Assembly: GCA_024639905.1 (NCBI GenBank)
Contig: JAHEGE010000007.1
Span: forward strand, 62,001-126,000
From: Gammaproteobacteria bacterium
GTDB taxonomy: Bacteria; Pseudomonadota; Gammaproteobacteria; Pseudomonadales; Pseudohongiellaceae
Direction of reading: 5' to 3'
Length of the DNA: 64,000 bases
Shown: positions 33,438-42,664 of the stretch, one piece after another
How the letters are laid out: each line of letters opens with the position of its first letter
Position numbering within the stretch: the stretch's first letter is position 1
Program-made: the position numbers and the translations under genes
The notes under the pieces: model-generated
Seen by the model: only the letters and a program-made list of their open reading frames with translations
Told to the model about the DNA's origin: nothing
Database searches by the model: none

Positions 33438-35444
33438 ATGCCCCTACCACGCTCGCTGCCGCACAGCGCTTTGCGAGGCGCGACCCTTGCCCTTAAGGCG
33501 TTGAGCGCTCTCGCGGTTCTCGCCAGTATAGCGCTTTCGGCAGTGCTGTTACTTGCGCCAGCACAAATAGTCGTCCCTATCACTCAGCGGTTAGCTGCCA
33601 ACGAAGGGATCATACTCCAGAGGCTCACACTCGGCACTCCTTGGTTTACGCTGCCCGAAGATGACGGCATGTTTCTTCTTACGCTCAGCGAAGTAGAAGC
33701 ACACTTTCCCAACGGCTCTGTGGCTGTTGAAGACGCGAAACTGTATTTTTCCGTGGCCGACATCATGGCTGGCCGGATGACCCGAGTGGAAGCCCACGAG
33801 GCACAACTGAGCTATCAACTCGTCCCTAGTGACTCACCGAACACTGCGCTCTCGCCCACGCTTCTTTTCGACCAGCACGACGAGATGGACACACTGCTTG
33901 CAAACCTGCCGGTCGATACCTTTCGCATCGACTCCCTCTTGGCAGCAATCACCGATGGCAACGCCTCCGCATCCCTCGCGACAGTTACAGCAGATACTCT
34001 AGCGCTGACGGGCGGCACGCTCGCGCCCCACCTTTCTCTGAATTTTTCAACACTCATCAAGCCGGCGCTCATGGTCACGTTACCACCGGCTTTACAAACC
34101 GGTGCGAACGTCACTGCCAGAGGCGCAATAGCTCATCACCAAGAGACCACTATCCTTGCAGAGCTAGTTACCGAGGCGTCCACTACGCCCCCCTTACTCG
34201 CGCTCAGTATAGACCTCGCAAATCGCGAGCTCAGCGCTGACATCGGGCTCAATTTCCAGCAGCTTTCACAAATTTACCCCGCCTTATTCGACAGCTTTAC
34301 CAACGATTACGGCGTCATCATCACCAAAGAATCACTCCCCAAAATTGAACTCGATCTCGCCTTGTCCGAACGCGAATTTTCTCTGAGCAACCGCAGCGCG
34401 ACATCGTTTGTAGACGCCGCAGTGACTCACGACCTCGTGTCGAACAGTGGCAAGCTCACACTACGCGCAACGCCCCCTGCGTTCAGCGCGAACCGTCCTT
34501 TATCGACATTCATCGACCTCAGCGCGCTAGGTTTTTCATCCCAAACGAATGAACTCATCGATGGCAGCGTAATGCTGAACGCCGACATCGCTTGGCACTC
34601 CCAGCCAGACGCAGGTTGGGCGTTTAGTGGACCGGTCACAGTCGCTATCAGCGAGCTTAGCGGCATGCTTGGCGAGACACTCTTCGTCGGCGCGAACACG
34701 CAGCTGACAGCCGAAATAACTGGAAGCTCCGCGCCCGCTGCACGCTTCGCGCTCACCACGCCGCGTCCCTTTGCGTTAAAAATTGACAGCTTAGATACCG
34801 GCTTCGTACTCGAAGAGGCAAGCCTCAACTACACGCTGAATGTGGGCCCGTATGCCGTTGCCGGCAACGACGCGCCTGCTTACCGACTGATGGCAAGCCA
34901 GCTACGCGCGCGATTCCTAGGAGGCGAAGTGTCGGCCCCTGAGTTCGTGATTAGCGAGTCTGCCGCTCCTCAGAACCTCGACCTCGTCCTCACAGGCGTA
35001 GATCTCAATACCCTAGTCCAGCTCGCCAACACACCCGAAGTCGTCGTTAACGGACGGATAAGTGGCTATTTGCCCCTCAACCTCAACCCAGACAGCGAGG
35101 GCAGCATGATCACCGTGCGTGACGGGCTCCTATCGGCACTTAAGCCAGGCGGAAGTATTCATTACACTCCGCTGGGCGGCATGGCGAGTGCCAACCAAAG
35201 CGTTCAGCTCGTTAACGAAGCGTTAGCTAACTATCAATTCAGCACACTCGATACGACCCTGCAGATCGACGACTCCGGCGAGATACTCTTTGGCGTAGCT
35301 CTGGCCGGCGCCAACCCTGACATGAACGCCGGACAAGCGATTAACCTCAACGTCACCATTACCGATAATTTGATCGATCTGGTGAGCAGCCTGCGTGCGA
35401 GCCGGGACCTTACTGAGGCACTGGAGAGGCGGCTGGCTCAGTAG
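33438..35444 (+). CDS. ydbH: YdbH-type AsmA-like envelope lipid-transport protein
   Basis: 668 aa, shorter than E. coli YdbH at about 880. One N-terminal membrane anchor (LKALSALAVLASIALSAVLLLAP) is followed by a long beta-rich periplasmic region and a conserved C-terminal block (GSIHYTPLGGMAS ... YQFSTLDTTLQIDDSGEILFGVALAGANP), the dicarboxylate-transport/YdbH signature. With TamB and YhdP, YdbH forms intermembrane bridges that carry phospholipid to the outer membrane. Followed by ynbE and ydbL as in Enterobacteria, which supports the call. Confidence 0.88.
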   Translation: MPLPRSLPHSALRGATLALKALSALAVLASIALSAVLLLAPAQIVVPITQRLAANEGIILQRLTLGTPWFTLPEDDGMFLLTLSEVEAHFPNGSVAVEDAKLYFSVADIMAGRMTRVEAHEAQLSYQLVPSDSPNTALSPTLLFDQHDEMDTLLANLPVDTFRIDSLLAAITDGNASASLATVTADTLALTGGTLAPHLSLNFSTLIKPALMVTLPPALQTGANVTARGAIAHHQETTILAELVTEASTTPPLLALSIDLANRELSADIGLNFQQLSQIYPALFDSFTNDYGVIITKESLPKIELDLALSEREFSLSNRSATSFVDAAVTHDLVSNSGKLTLRATPPAFSANRPLSTFIDLSALGFSSQTNELIDGSVMLNADIAWHSQPDAGWAFSGPVTVAISELSGMLGETLFVGANTQLTAEITGSSAPAARFALTTPRPFALKIDSLDTGFVLEEASLNYTLNVGPYAVAGNDAPAYRLMASQLRARFLGGEVSAPEFVISESAAPQNLDLVLTGVDLNTLVQLANTPEVVVNGRISGYLPLNLNPDSEGSMITVRDGLLSALKPGGSIHYTPLGGMASANQSVQLVNEALANYQFSTLDTTLQIDDSGEILFGVALAGANPDMNAGQAINLNVTITDNLIDLVSSLRASRDLTEALERRLAQ

Positions 35445-35581
35445 TCGGGTTAACGCCATTAAGGATAAAATTCAGCAGTGGTTAAGCCAAAGGCACTATC
35501 CTATTCCTCGTGTCGTGCAACGCTTACTCCGATACGAAACTCGGAGTACACTCGGAAAAATTGCTCAATGAGAATAGAACG

Positions 35582-35773
35582 ATGATTAAGCTCGGAACCG
35601 CCATCCTAACCAGCCTCAGTCTGGTGCTCGCCAGCTGCACACCCACCGTGCAGGTTGCAGTGCCGAACGAGCCCATCACCATTAATCTTAACGTGCGTAT
35701 CGAGCACGAAATTCGTGTCCAAGTTGAGAAAGAGCTGGATGACATCTTCGCCGCCGATAGCGGCCTTTTTTAA
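35582..35773 (+). CDS. ynbE: YnbE family lipoprotein
   Basis: 63 aa from the ATG at 35582. Lipoprotein signal SLSLVLASC, so the mature protein starts at the cysteine. The short mature part (NEPITINLNVRIEHEIRVQV) matches YnbE, the outer-membrane lipoprotein that extends the YdbH beta-structure to the outer membrane. It sits between ydbH and ydbL. Confidence 0.88.
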   Translation: MIKLGTAILTSLSLVLASCTPTVQVAVPNEPITINLNVRIEHEIRVQVEKELDDIFAADSGLF

Positions 35774-35788
35774 GTCAAGGACAACAAC

Positions 35789-36151
35789 ATGAATAAAGCA
35801 GGATTTACGATCAAGGCCGTCACACGATCATTTGGTCGACTGTTATTGATCGCTCTTCTCGCCTTGTCTCCCGCCGCGTGGGCGATAACCTTGCAAGAAG
35901 CAAAGCAGCAAGGAGTCGTTGGCGAACAGCGAGATGGCTATTTGGGTGTCGTGAACAGCGCTGCTAGCGCCGAGGTGCAAGCGCTAATCGATCAAGTTAA
36001 TCGCGAGCGGCGTGAGCGCTACCAACAGATAGCCCAGCAGAATGGCATAAGCGTGGCTCAGGTTCAGGCGCTGTTCTTCGAGCAAGCGGTGGAAGCGACC
36101 CAAGCGGGGCATTACCTGCAAAACGCGAGCGGCGGCTGGGTAAAGAAGTAG
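35789..36151 (+). CDS. ydbL: YdbL (DUF1318) periplasmic protein
   Basis: 120 aa with signal peptide (LLLIALLALSPAAWA). ITLQEAKQQGVVGEQRDGYLG and a coiled, charged middle (LIDQVNRERRERYQQIAQQ), ending in YLQNASGGWVKK, are DUF1318 hallmarks. YdbL is thought to chaperone or limit YdbH-YnbE assembly. It is 15 bp after ynbE, completing the trio. Confidence 0.9.
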   Translation: MNKAGFTIKAVTRSFGRLLLIALLALSPAAWAITLQEAKQQGVVGEQRDGYLGVVNSAASAEVQALIDQVNRERRERYQQIAQQNGISVAQVQALFFEQAVEATQAGHYLQNASGGWVKK

Positions 36152-36165
36152 CTGGAGCTACTTCT
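36146..36165. terminator. Palindrome spanning two convergent stop codons
   Basis: GAAGTAGCT-GG-AGCTACTTC, 9-bp perfect arms. The ydbL stop lies in the left arm and the stop of the serine hydrolase in the right. It can fold on either transcript but has no T-run, so its strength as a terminator is uncertain. Confidence 0.5.
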
Positions 36166-37426
36166 CGATAATCGCCTGTGCCGCTAACGCCTTAAATTTC
36201 TGTGCCAGCGCGTGCGCACCCGCAGGCTGTACTTGCAGCATCAGCACCAACGCGGTGTTGGTGACAGGGTCGGCCCACGCGAAGGTGCCAAGAGAGCCAC
36301 TCCAACCGAACTCGCCATTGTGCGTCGCATAGGCACTCTTCTCTGCATCCACTACTACAGCCACTCCGTAGCCCCAGCCGCGATCGAGCATCGGCTGCTC
36401 GGGGTTCGTGCCAAAAGGCATCAGTCGTGGCTCTATCTGATTACGCGTCATCGCAGCGACTGTCTCACCTTGCAGGATCCGCGCTCCCTCTAGTTCCCCG
36501 CCATTAAGCAGCATCTGCAAAAAGCGTAAATAGTCAGGCGCGCTACTCACGATGCCGGCAGCGCCTTCTTTTAGCGGCGGATCGTCGGTTATAGGAATCG
36601 CCATCGGTGGCACAAGTTGCAGCCCCTCTGACCCCACGGCGTAGGCACGGGCCAGTCTTGATTGAGATTCTGGTGGAACGAAAAAACCGGTATCGGCAAG
36701 ACCCAATGGCGCAAACATCTCTTGCGCCAGATATTCATCGAATGCCATGCCAGACACAACCTCAACCACCCGCCCCAGTACCGTAAGCGAAATACTGTAA
36801 ACCCATTGTTCACCGGGGTCGCCAATTAGCGGTACCGCAGCGACTTTGTCGCTTAGCTCAGCGAGCGTGTCTCCTCGTGAACGCACGCCATTTTCTCGGT
36901 AAAGCGAACTAAAGCGATGGCTTAATCCTGCCGTGTTTTTCAGCAGATCGGCTACGGTTATTGCGCGGGAAGGGGCGCGCGTTGCAGCAAAGTCTTGAGC
37001 CACCGGATCACTAAACACACGCACAGAGTCGAAACTGGGGATGTATTTGGCAACGGGATCGTCGAGCCCCAGCTCACCTCGTTCGATAAGCTGCAGCGCC
37101 GCTACCGCCGTCATCGGTTTACTCATCGAACGAATCTGAAACAGCGAATCGTCGCGCATAGGCGACTCGCTGAGCACTTGCCACCCCATGCTCTCGAGGT
37201 AGACGAGTTTACCCTCGTGCAGCATCCCCGCCACGAGCCCCGCAACGCGGCCGTCGTCGACATGCTGACGCAGCATCTCGCTTACCAGTTCAAGACGCTG
37301 GCTCGACACACCAACAGTTTCCGGCAGAACGCGCGACAGGTTATCGCCAGAGGGCTGCGCAGTGGCAGTGACAAGCACTCCTGACAAGGCGAACCCTGCC
37401 AGTGCCGCGGTCTTACTCCACATCAT
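36158..37426 (-). CDS. Exported serine hydrolase, class C beta-lactamase/esterase family
   Basis: 422 aa with signal peptide (AGFALSGVLVTATA). The SxxK nucleophile is S100-M-S-K103 in QIRSMSKPM; the second block is VYSISLTVLG (tyrosine of YxN/S); a late HNGEFGWSGSLGTF segment takes the place of the KTG triad. Such proteins are mostly esterases or peptidases rather than true beta-lactamases. The start overlaps the end of the transporter gene by 14 bp, so they are coupled, and the hydrolase may process or release a compound handled by that transporter. Confidence 0.88.
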   Translation of the reverse strand: MMWSKTAALAGFALSGVLVTATAQPSGDNLSRVLPETVGVSSQRLELVSEMLRQHVDDGRVAGLVAGMLHEGKLVYLESMGWQVLSESPMRDDSLFQIRSMSKPMTAVAALQLIERGELGLDDPVAKYIPSFDSVRVFSDPVAQDFAATRAPSRAITVADLLKNTAGLSHRFSSLYRENGVRSRGDTLAELSDKVAAVPLIGDPGEQWVYSISLTVLGRVVEVVSGMAFDEYLAQEMFAPLGLADTGFFVPPESQSRLARAYAVGSEGLQLVPPMAIPITDDPPLKEGAAGIVSSAPDYLRFLQMLLNGGELEGARILQGETVAAMTRNQIEPRLMPFGTNPEQPMLDRGWGYGVAVVVDAEKSAYATHNGEFGWSGSLGTFAWADPVTNTALVLMLQVQPAGAHALAQKFKALAAQAIIEK

Positions 37427-38774
37427 TCAGGCTAGCTTTGTAAGTCTCGGTAAGCATCCGCACGGAGATGAGTGAGAGCAGCGACGCGAAAGCGATATAG
37501 ACCGATACCCAAACAATGGAGTATTCAGCCCACAGTAGCGTCGCGATAGTCGGCGCAAACGCACCGCCGACGATAGCGCCAATCTGATAACCAAGCGAGG
37601 CACCCGAATAGCGCACTTCGGTGCTGAACAGTTCAGTAAAGAAAGCAGCCTGCGGCCCGTACATTAAACCGAGGAAGGCGAGCCCGCCCGACAGCGCGAG
37701 CACCACAAGCCAAAACTGACCGGTGTCGATAAGAGGAAATAAGGCGAAAGACCAGGCTCCGGTTAGCACCGCGCCGAGCATGAAGATGCCGCGGCGGCCG
37801 TGGCGATCGGAATACGTCGCCGCCCAAAATTGCGCAGGAATCTGTACGCCCGAGGCGATCAATACCGCAAAAAGCATCGTGTCACGGGGAATCGCCGCGC
37901 CGTTGACATCGCCACCGTAAGCCAGCACAAAACCAATCAGAATATAGAACGCCACTTGGATAGATAGAAACGCACCCGCTGCGAGCGCGATGCGTTTGGG
38001 GTATTTAACCAACGCTTCGATGATCGGTGAACGGCGCACAATTTTCACTGGCGACTCGGCATCACGCTGCGCTTTCACGGCCTGCAGCTCTTTGAATGCC
38101 TCTGTGTCCTCCAGGTTCAGCTGCACATACATGCTAATGCCGATGAGAAGGACGCTGGAGATAAAGGGAACTCGCCAGCCCCAGTCCATGAACGCCTGTT
38201 CTGAAACCGATGAGCTTATCAGGATAAACGCCAGATTTGCCAGGATGACCCCGACCGGCGCGCCCGCTTGCGCATAGGCGCCATAGTAACCACGCTTGTC
38301 GGCTGGCGCGCTCTCGGTGACCAACAGCATCGCCCCACCCCACTGCCCGCCAATGGCGAGCCCTTGGGCGAAACGCAGCAGACAGAGCAGAATTGGTGCG
38401 GCGACGCCGATGCTTGCATACGTGGGCAGCAAACCGATAAGCGTCGAGGAAATACCCATCATCCACAGAGCGATCACTAGGGTCTTCTTGCGCCCGACTC
38501 TGTCGCCGAAATGACCAAAAATAATGCCGCCCAAGGGGCGTGCGATAAAACCAAACGCGAACGTGCCAAATGACAAGACGAGGCCGATTGTGGGGTCACT
38601 ACCGGGAAAAAAAGCGGCGGGGAATACCAGCGCCGCTGCGGTCGCGTAGAGAAAGAAGTCATACCATTCGATGCTAGTACCGGCGAGCGCGGTGAGTGCT
38701 ACCTTGCGCATACTCTGCTTAAGATGCGCGGGGTCTTGCGCATTTGGCGCGTCTTGGACGGACGAATCGGTCAT
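37413..38774 (-). CDS. MFS transporter, metabolite:H+ symporter (MHS) type
   Basis: 453 aa, 12 predicted membrane helices. GTSIEWYDFFLYATAAAL at the start and the loop GGIIFGHFGDRVGRKKTLV between helices 2 and 3 are MHS-family signatures (shikimate, proline/betaine and dicarboxylate symporters). Probably imports an organic acid or zwitterion with protons. The substrate is not decidable. It is the first gene of a two-gene unit with the serine hydrolase. Confidence 0.92.
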   Translation of the reverse strand: MTDSSVQDAPNAQDPAHLKQSMRKVALTALAGTSIEWYDFFLYATAAALVFPAAFFPGSDPTIGLVLSFGTFAFGFIARPLGGIIFGHFGDRVGRKKTLVIALWMMGISSTLIGLLPTYASIGVAAPILLCLLRFAQGLAIGGQWGGAMLLVTESAPADKRGYYGAYAQAGAPVGVILANLAFILISSSVSEQAFMDWGWRVPFISSVLLIGISMYVQLNLEDTEAFKELQAVKAQRDAESPVKIVRRSPIIEALVKYPKRIALAAGAFLSIQVAFYILIGFVLAYGGDVNGAAIPRDTMLFAVLIASGVQIPAQFWAATYSDRHGRRGIFMLGAVLTGAWSFALFPLIDTGQFWLVVLALSGGLAFLGLMYGPQAAFFTELFSTEVRYSGASLGYQIGAIVGGAFAPTIATLLWAEYSIVWVSVYIAFASLLSLISVRMLTETYKASLNDVE

Positions 38775-38972
38775 CGTGGCGTTCTCCTTATTATTCTCAT
38801 TAGTGTGAAATGCTGCCTGAAGCTTTGAGCCGCACTCATCGCGGATGGACAGCTATCACGCTTAGCGCGACAATAGTGCATCACTGGCGAGCATAGCAGC
38901 AAAGCCCCGTCGGTACAGTAGTCTGAAGTGGGTGTGCGATAGCTGCAGGAAAACGGAAAAGGATGTCGGATA

Positions 38973-39422
38973 ATGGTTTATGAAATTCTAAGAGTTATGC
39001 ACTTCGCTGCGCTATTCGTCGTCGCAGCTACTGTATTCATTCATTACATCGCTTTCGGTCCCCAGATCACAAGAGAGGACGCGCGCAACCTTTACAGGGT
39101 CGATCTCGCGTTCTGGGCCGCGAGCGGCATCGTCTTCCTAATCGGACTTGTCTTGTGGCTTGGCGTCGGCAAGCCAGCGAGCTTCTACACGGCCAACTCC
39201 TTGTTCCACACGAAGGTTGGCCTCTTTCTCGGCATGCTCCTCTGCTCGATTCCCGCTTCCAAGTTTTTCCGCTTAGAAGGGCGCTATCCCCCTACACCAG
39301 AGGATGCCGACATTAAGATAGAGACGCCTACGATGTCGCGCTCCTTAGTACGCGGCAAACTCCTCACTCTCGCAGTCATCTTTATGTGCGCCTACTTGGT
39401 GGCCCGCGGTGTGGGGCTCTAG
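38973..39422 (+). CDS. DUF2214-type membrane protein
   Basis: 149 aa, four predicted helices (ILRVMHFAALFVVAATVFIHY; FWAASGIVFLIGLVLWLGVG; TKVGLFLGMLLCSIPASKFF; LTLAVIFMCAYLVARGVGL). This matches the DUF2214 family; function unknown. The conserved intramembrane histidines (MHFA, VFIHY) could bind haem, but that is speculation. AAAGGATG ribosome site. It starts a co-directional run of six genes ending with sulfite dehydrogenase. Confidence 0.83.
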   Translation: MVYEILRVMHFAALFVVAATVFIHYIAFGPQITREDARNLYRVDLAFWAASGIVFLIGLVLWLGVGKPASFYTANSLFHTKVGLFLGMLLCSIPASKFFRLEGRYPPTPEDADIKIETPTMSRSLVRGKLLTLAVIFMCAYLVARGVGL

Positions 39423-40230
39423 CTTTCTATCGCAGCGCTGTTGGGCGCGCGCGCCGCGCGCGGCCTGCATCACCGTTTGCACGAGCGTACTACTCTTCCC
39501 CGCGCTGGTATTGGCGCAAACCTTACCGACGACCAGCATCGATTTCGCGTCACTGGCCGCAGCGCTGCAGGGGCGCGATAGAGATCCGGCCGACTTCATG
39601 CGCGACGCCTCGCGTCGCCCGCTCGAAGTGCTGGAGTTTTTAGAGCTACGCCGCGGTATGCGCGTGCTCGACCTCTACGCTGCCGGCGGCTATTACACGT
39701 TTATCCTTGCCAAGGCCGTTGGCCCTGAAGGCGAGGTTATCGCCCAAAACACCGAGCGCGGACGCGCCTTCGTCGAAGACCGCCAAGTCATGAGTCAAGG
39801 CGAGGCTTTGGATGCCAAGACCAAACCATTGAATAACGTCAGCCAACTAATCGCCCCCACGACCGCCTTAGGTCTGCCGCCAGAATCAGTCGATTTCATC
39901 TTGCTCGCGCAGACCCTGCATGATTACTACAACCCGAATCCACAGCGTGCTCGCGCCCTTTTGCAGACCCTCTACACCCTACTCAAGCCCGGCGGCACAC
40001 TGGGCATCACCGATCATATTGGCGATCCTCGCTTCGACAACAGCGCACTACACCGCATGTTGCCCCAGCAGGCGCTGGAACTCGCCTTGGAGGCCGGCTT
40101 TAGTGTCACGCAAAGCGATCTCTTGAAGGTAGCCAGCGACGAGCCGAGTCGTGCTATCTTCGATCCTCGACTCGCACGGAATACCAGCCGCTTTTTGCTA
40201 CGACTCCGCAAGCCAGTGGCAAGCAATTAG
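39409..40230 (+). CDS. SAM-dependent methyltransferase-fold protein with signal peptide
   Basis: 273 aa from a GTG overlapping the previous gene by 14 bp. Residues about 17-36 (AACITVCTSVLLFPALVLAQ) form a clear export signal. A class I methyltransferase core follows: MRVLDLYAAGGYYTFILAKAVG (motif I; E/DxGxG is altered to DLYAAGG), VDFILLAQTLHDYY and LKPGGTLGITDHIG. SAM is not known to be abundant in the periplasm, so the role of these exported family members (COG4798-like) is unclear. Confidence 0.83.
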   Translation: MWGSSFLSQRCWARAPRAACITVCTSVLLFPALVLAQTLPTTSIDFASLAAALQGRDRDPADFMRDASRRPLEVLEFLELRRGMRVLDLYAAGGYYTFILAKAVGPEGEVIAQNTERGRAFVEDRQVMSQGEALDAKTKPLNNVSQLIAPTTALGLPPESVDFILLAQTLHDYYNPNPQRARALLQTLYTLLKPGGTLGITDHIGDPRFDNSALHRMLPQQALELALEAGFSVTQSDLLKVASDEPSRAIFDPRLARNTSRFLLRLRKPVASN

Positions 40231-40278
40231 CACGCACTTACAGAGCACTTTACGAGAAACAGACGGGGAGAGAGAACA

Positions 40279-41295
40279 ATGAGAAGACTCCAAACCGCGG
40301 TATTCAGGCCATACGCCACTCTAGCAGCCGGCATTCTCGTTCTGCTTGGCGCCACGAGCGCACTGCAGGCGCAGGAGCGCTATTCAGCTCCGCGCACCGC
40401 TGACGGCGTACCTGACCTACAGGGCATCTGGACCAGCAATACCATCACCCCGTTCGAGCGCGACCCTGCGCTAGGAAACCAATTGCGGCTGTCCCGCGAC
40501 GAAGCAATCGCTCTAGAAGAAAATGTCGCCGCCTACAGCGCCGCCGCCGATGCGCCTAGCGACCCGAACCGCAGCGCGCCAAATAAGGGGCAGATCGAGC
40601 TCGCCGACAGCTATAACAACTTCTGGTTCGACGCCGGCACTCATATCGCAGAATACGAGGGCGAATACCGCAGCTCACTCATTACCCATCCGACCAATGG
40701 CCGCCTTCCCGACTACACCGAATCCGCACGTGAGCGCATCAATGCCGCTGCGCAGCAGCGTGTACTGCGCGGCGCGTATGCCGGCCCCGAGGCGCGCCCG
40801 CTTGCGGAACGCTGCTTGCTGTCCTTTAGCTCCAGCGGCGGCCCACCGATGCTGCCAATCCTCTACAACAATCACTATCAGATTGTACAGTCGCCAGGCT
40901 ATGTCATGATTTTGGTTGAGATGGTGCACGATGCACGCATTATTCGAATGAGCGACTCACCATTGCCCGACGCACACCGACGCTGGCTTGGCGACTCACT
41001 CGGCCATTGGGAAGGCGATACGCTCGTCGTTGAAACCAGCCGAATAAATCCCAGCCAGCGCTTTCGTAATGCGTCTGAGAACTTTAAAATTACCGAGCGC
41101 TTTACCCGTGTTGGGGCTACGCGCATTAATTACGAATTCACCGTCAGCGACCCAGAAACTTGGGTTAGCGAGTGGTCGGCGCAGATTCCCTTTAACGCCA
41201 CAGATGACACAATGTATGAATACGCGTGCCACGAGGGTAATTACTCATTACCCGGCGTGCTCGCAGGCGCGCGGCGCGACGAAGCTGAGCTTTAG
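40279..41295 (+). CDS. Exported protein of an uncharacterised family (GIW / WEGDTLVVET type)
   Basis: 338 aa with signal peptide (LAAGILVLLGATSALQAQ). Near the start is TADGVPDLQGIWTSNTITPFER, and near residue 250 LGHWEGDTLVVETSRINP. I know these two blocks from a large family of secreted proteins, often multi-copy in soil and marine bacteria, without a proven function. It lies 32 bp before the sulfite oxidase gene and is likely co-expressed with it. Confidence 0.78.
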   Translation: MRRLQTAVFRPYATLAAGILVLLGATSALQAQERYSAPRTADGVPDLQGIWTSNTITPFERDPALGNQLRLSRDEAIALEENVAAYSAAADAPSDPNRSAPNKGQIELADSYNNFWFDAGTHIAEYEGEYRSSLITHPTNGRLPDYTESARERINAAAQQRVLRGAYAGPEARPLAERCLLSFSSSGGPPMLPILYNNHYQIVQSPGYVMILVEMVHDARIIRMSDSPLPDAHRRWLGDSLGHWEGDTLVVETSRINPSQRFRNASENFKITERFTRVGATRINYEFTVSDPETWVSEWSAQIPFNATDDTMYEYACHEGNYSLPGVLAGARRDEAEL

Positions 41296-41327
41296 CACAG
41301 CGAAATCCTAACGACAGAAGACCAGAT

Positions 41328-42662
41328 ATGAGCCAAAAAAACCGGAACCCCAAAGACTTAAACGCGATGCATATCGACACGCTCTTCGCTACCGACCCCA
41401 TCGCTGCCGATCGTGAGCTCTGGGGCCGCGAGACTAGCGCGCTCAGCCGCCGCGGGTTTTTGAAAAAGAGCGGGCTTGTGGCAATGAGCGCAGCTATCGG
41501 CGCCGCCATCCCCTTCTCGCGTTTTATGCCCGCAGGCCTGATTCCGGCTGCCTTTGCGGCAGAAGGCAGTGCCACCCAGATCGAAGGCAAGGAAGGACTT
41601 ATCGTACTCAACGACCGTCCGTTAAATGCCGAGACGCCAGCGCATCTGCTGGATGACTCGATCACTCCCAGCAAATACCTGTTCGTGCGCAATAATGGCG
41701 TGCCGCCAGAAGCTATCGATGTCGACAACTGGACGCTCGAGATTGGCGGCGAGTCTTGTCTCAACCCGCTGAGTTTTTCACTTGCCGAACTTAAGGCGCG
41801 TTTCGAGGAAGTGACTCTGCAGCTGCAACTCGAATGCGGCGGCAATGGTCGCAGCGAATTCGTCCCCGGCGCGAGCGGCAACCAATGGACCACCGGCGCC
41901 ATCGGCTGCCCAACCTTCACGGGCGTTAGGCTACGCGACGTACTGAACTATTGCGGCGTCGGTTCGGACGCGGTGTATGTGGGCTATTACGGTGCCGACA
42001 CGCATTTGTCCGGCGACGCGGACCGCGACCCGATATCCCGCGGCGTGCCCATTGCCAAGGCGCTCGAGCGCGAGTCGCTTATCGCGTGGAAGATGAATGG
42101 CGAAGACCTGCCCCTGCAAAACGGCTATCCACTACGCCTGGTCTGCGCCGGCTGGCCTGCATCGGTGTCTGGAAAATGGCTCAACAAGCTCGTTGTACGC
42201 AATCAGGTACACGATGGCGAAAAAATGGCGGCACCCTCGTACACCGTACCCAAAATGCCCGTGGCTCCCGGAAGCCGCGTGCCGAACGAAGACATGAAAA
42301 TTATTGAATCGATGCCGGTGAAATCACTGATCACTTTCCCTAAGTCGGGCATTACTCACGACTTACGCGAACGACTAATCGTGCGCGGCCATGCCTGGGC
42401 AGGCGATGACCAGGTGAGCGGCGTGTATCTATCGATAGATTTCGGCGCCACATGGCTGCCTACCGGCGTCAACTCCCCAGCCAACCGATTGGCATGGCAA
42501 GACTTCAGCGGTTGGGTCCAGTTTCCGCAGCCCGGCTATTACGAGATTTGGGCGCGCGCCATGGACATGCAGGGGCGTTCTCAGCCACTCGTCATCCCCG
42601 GCTGGAATCCACGCGGTTATCTCAATAACACGGCGCACCGTATCGCCGTGCAGGTGGTATAG
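41328..42662 (+). CDS. sorA: Periplasmic sulfite dehydrogenase molybdoprotein (SorA-type)
   Basis: 444 aa sulfite oxidase-family enzyme. Twin-arginine signal SRRGFLKKSGLVAM begins at residue 40, so the leader is unusually long (about 78 residues to AFAAEG). The Moco cysteine is C170 in LQLECGGNGR. The substrate-site region WTTGAIGCPTFTGVRLRDVL and the C-terminal dimerisation half (KSLITFPKSGITHDLRERL) are typical. It oxidises sulfite to sulfate in the periplasm. The cytochrome subunit follows after 2 bp. It is clearly different from the soxC-like protein at 24.6 kb. Confidence 0.9.
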   Translation: MSQKNRNPKDLNAMHIDTLFATDPIAADRELWGRETSALSRRGFLKKSGLVAMSAAIGAAIPFSRFMPAGLIPAAFAAEGSATQIEGKEGLIVLNDRPLNAETPAHLLDDSITPSKYLFVRNNGVPPEAIDVDNWTLEIGGESCLNPLSFSLAELKARFEEVTLQLQLECGGNGRSEFVPGASGNQWTTGAIGCPTFTGVRLRDVLNYCGVGSDAVYVGYYGADTHLSGDADRDPISRGVPIAKALERESLIAWKMNGEDLPLQNGYPLRLVCAGWPASVSGKWLNKLVVRNQVHDGEKMAAPSYTVPKMPVAPGSRVPNEDMKIIESMPVKSLITFPKSGITHDLRERLIVRGHAWAGDDQVSGVYLSIDFGATWLPTGVNSPANRLAWQDFSGWVQFPQPGYYEIWARAMDMQGRSQPLVIPGWNPRGYLNNTAHRIAVQVV

Positions 42663-42664
42663 CG

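Noticed and set aside
36158..37426. True antibiotic beta-lactamase
   Set aside because: The SxxK motif is present, but the YxN and KTG blocks are altered as in esterase/peptidase relatives, so resistance should not be inferred.
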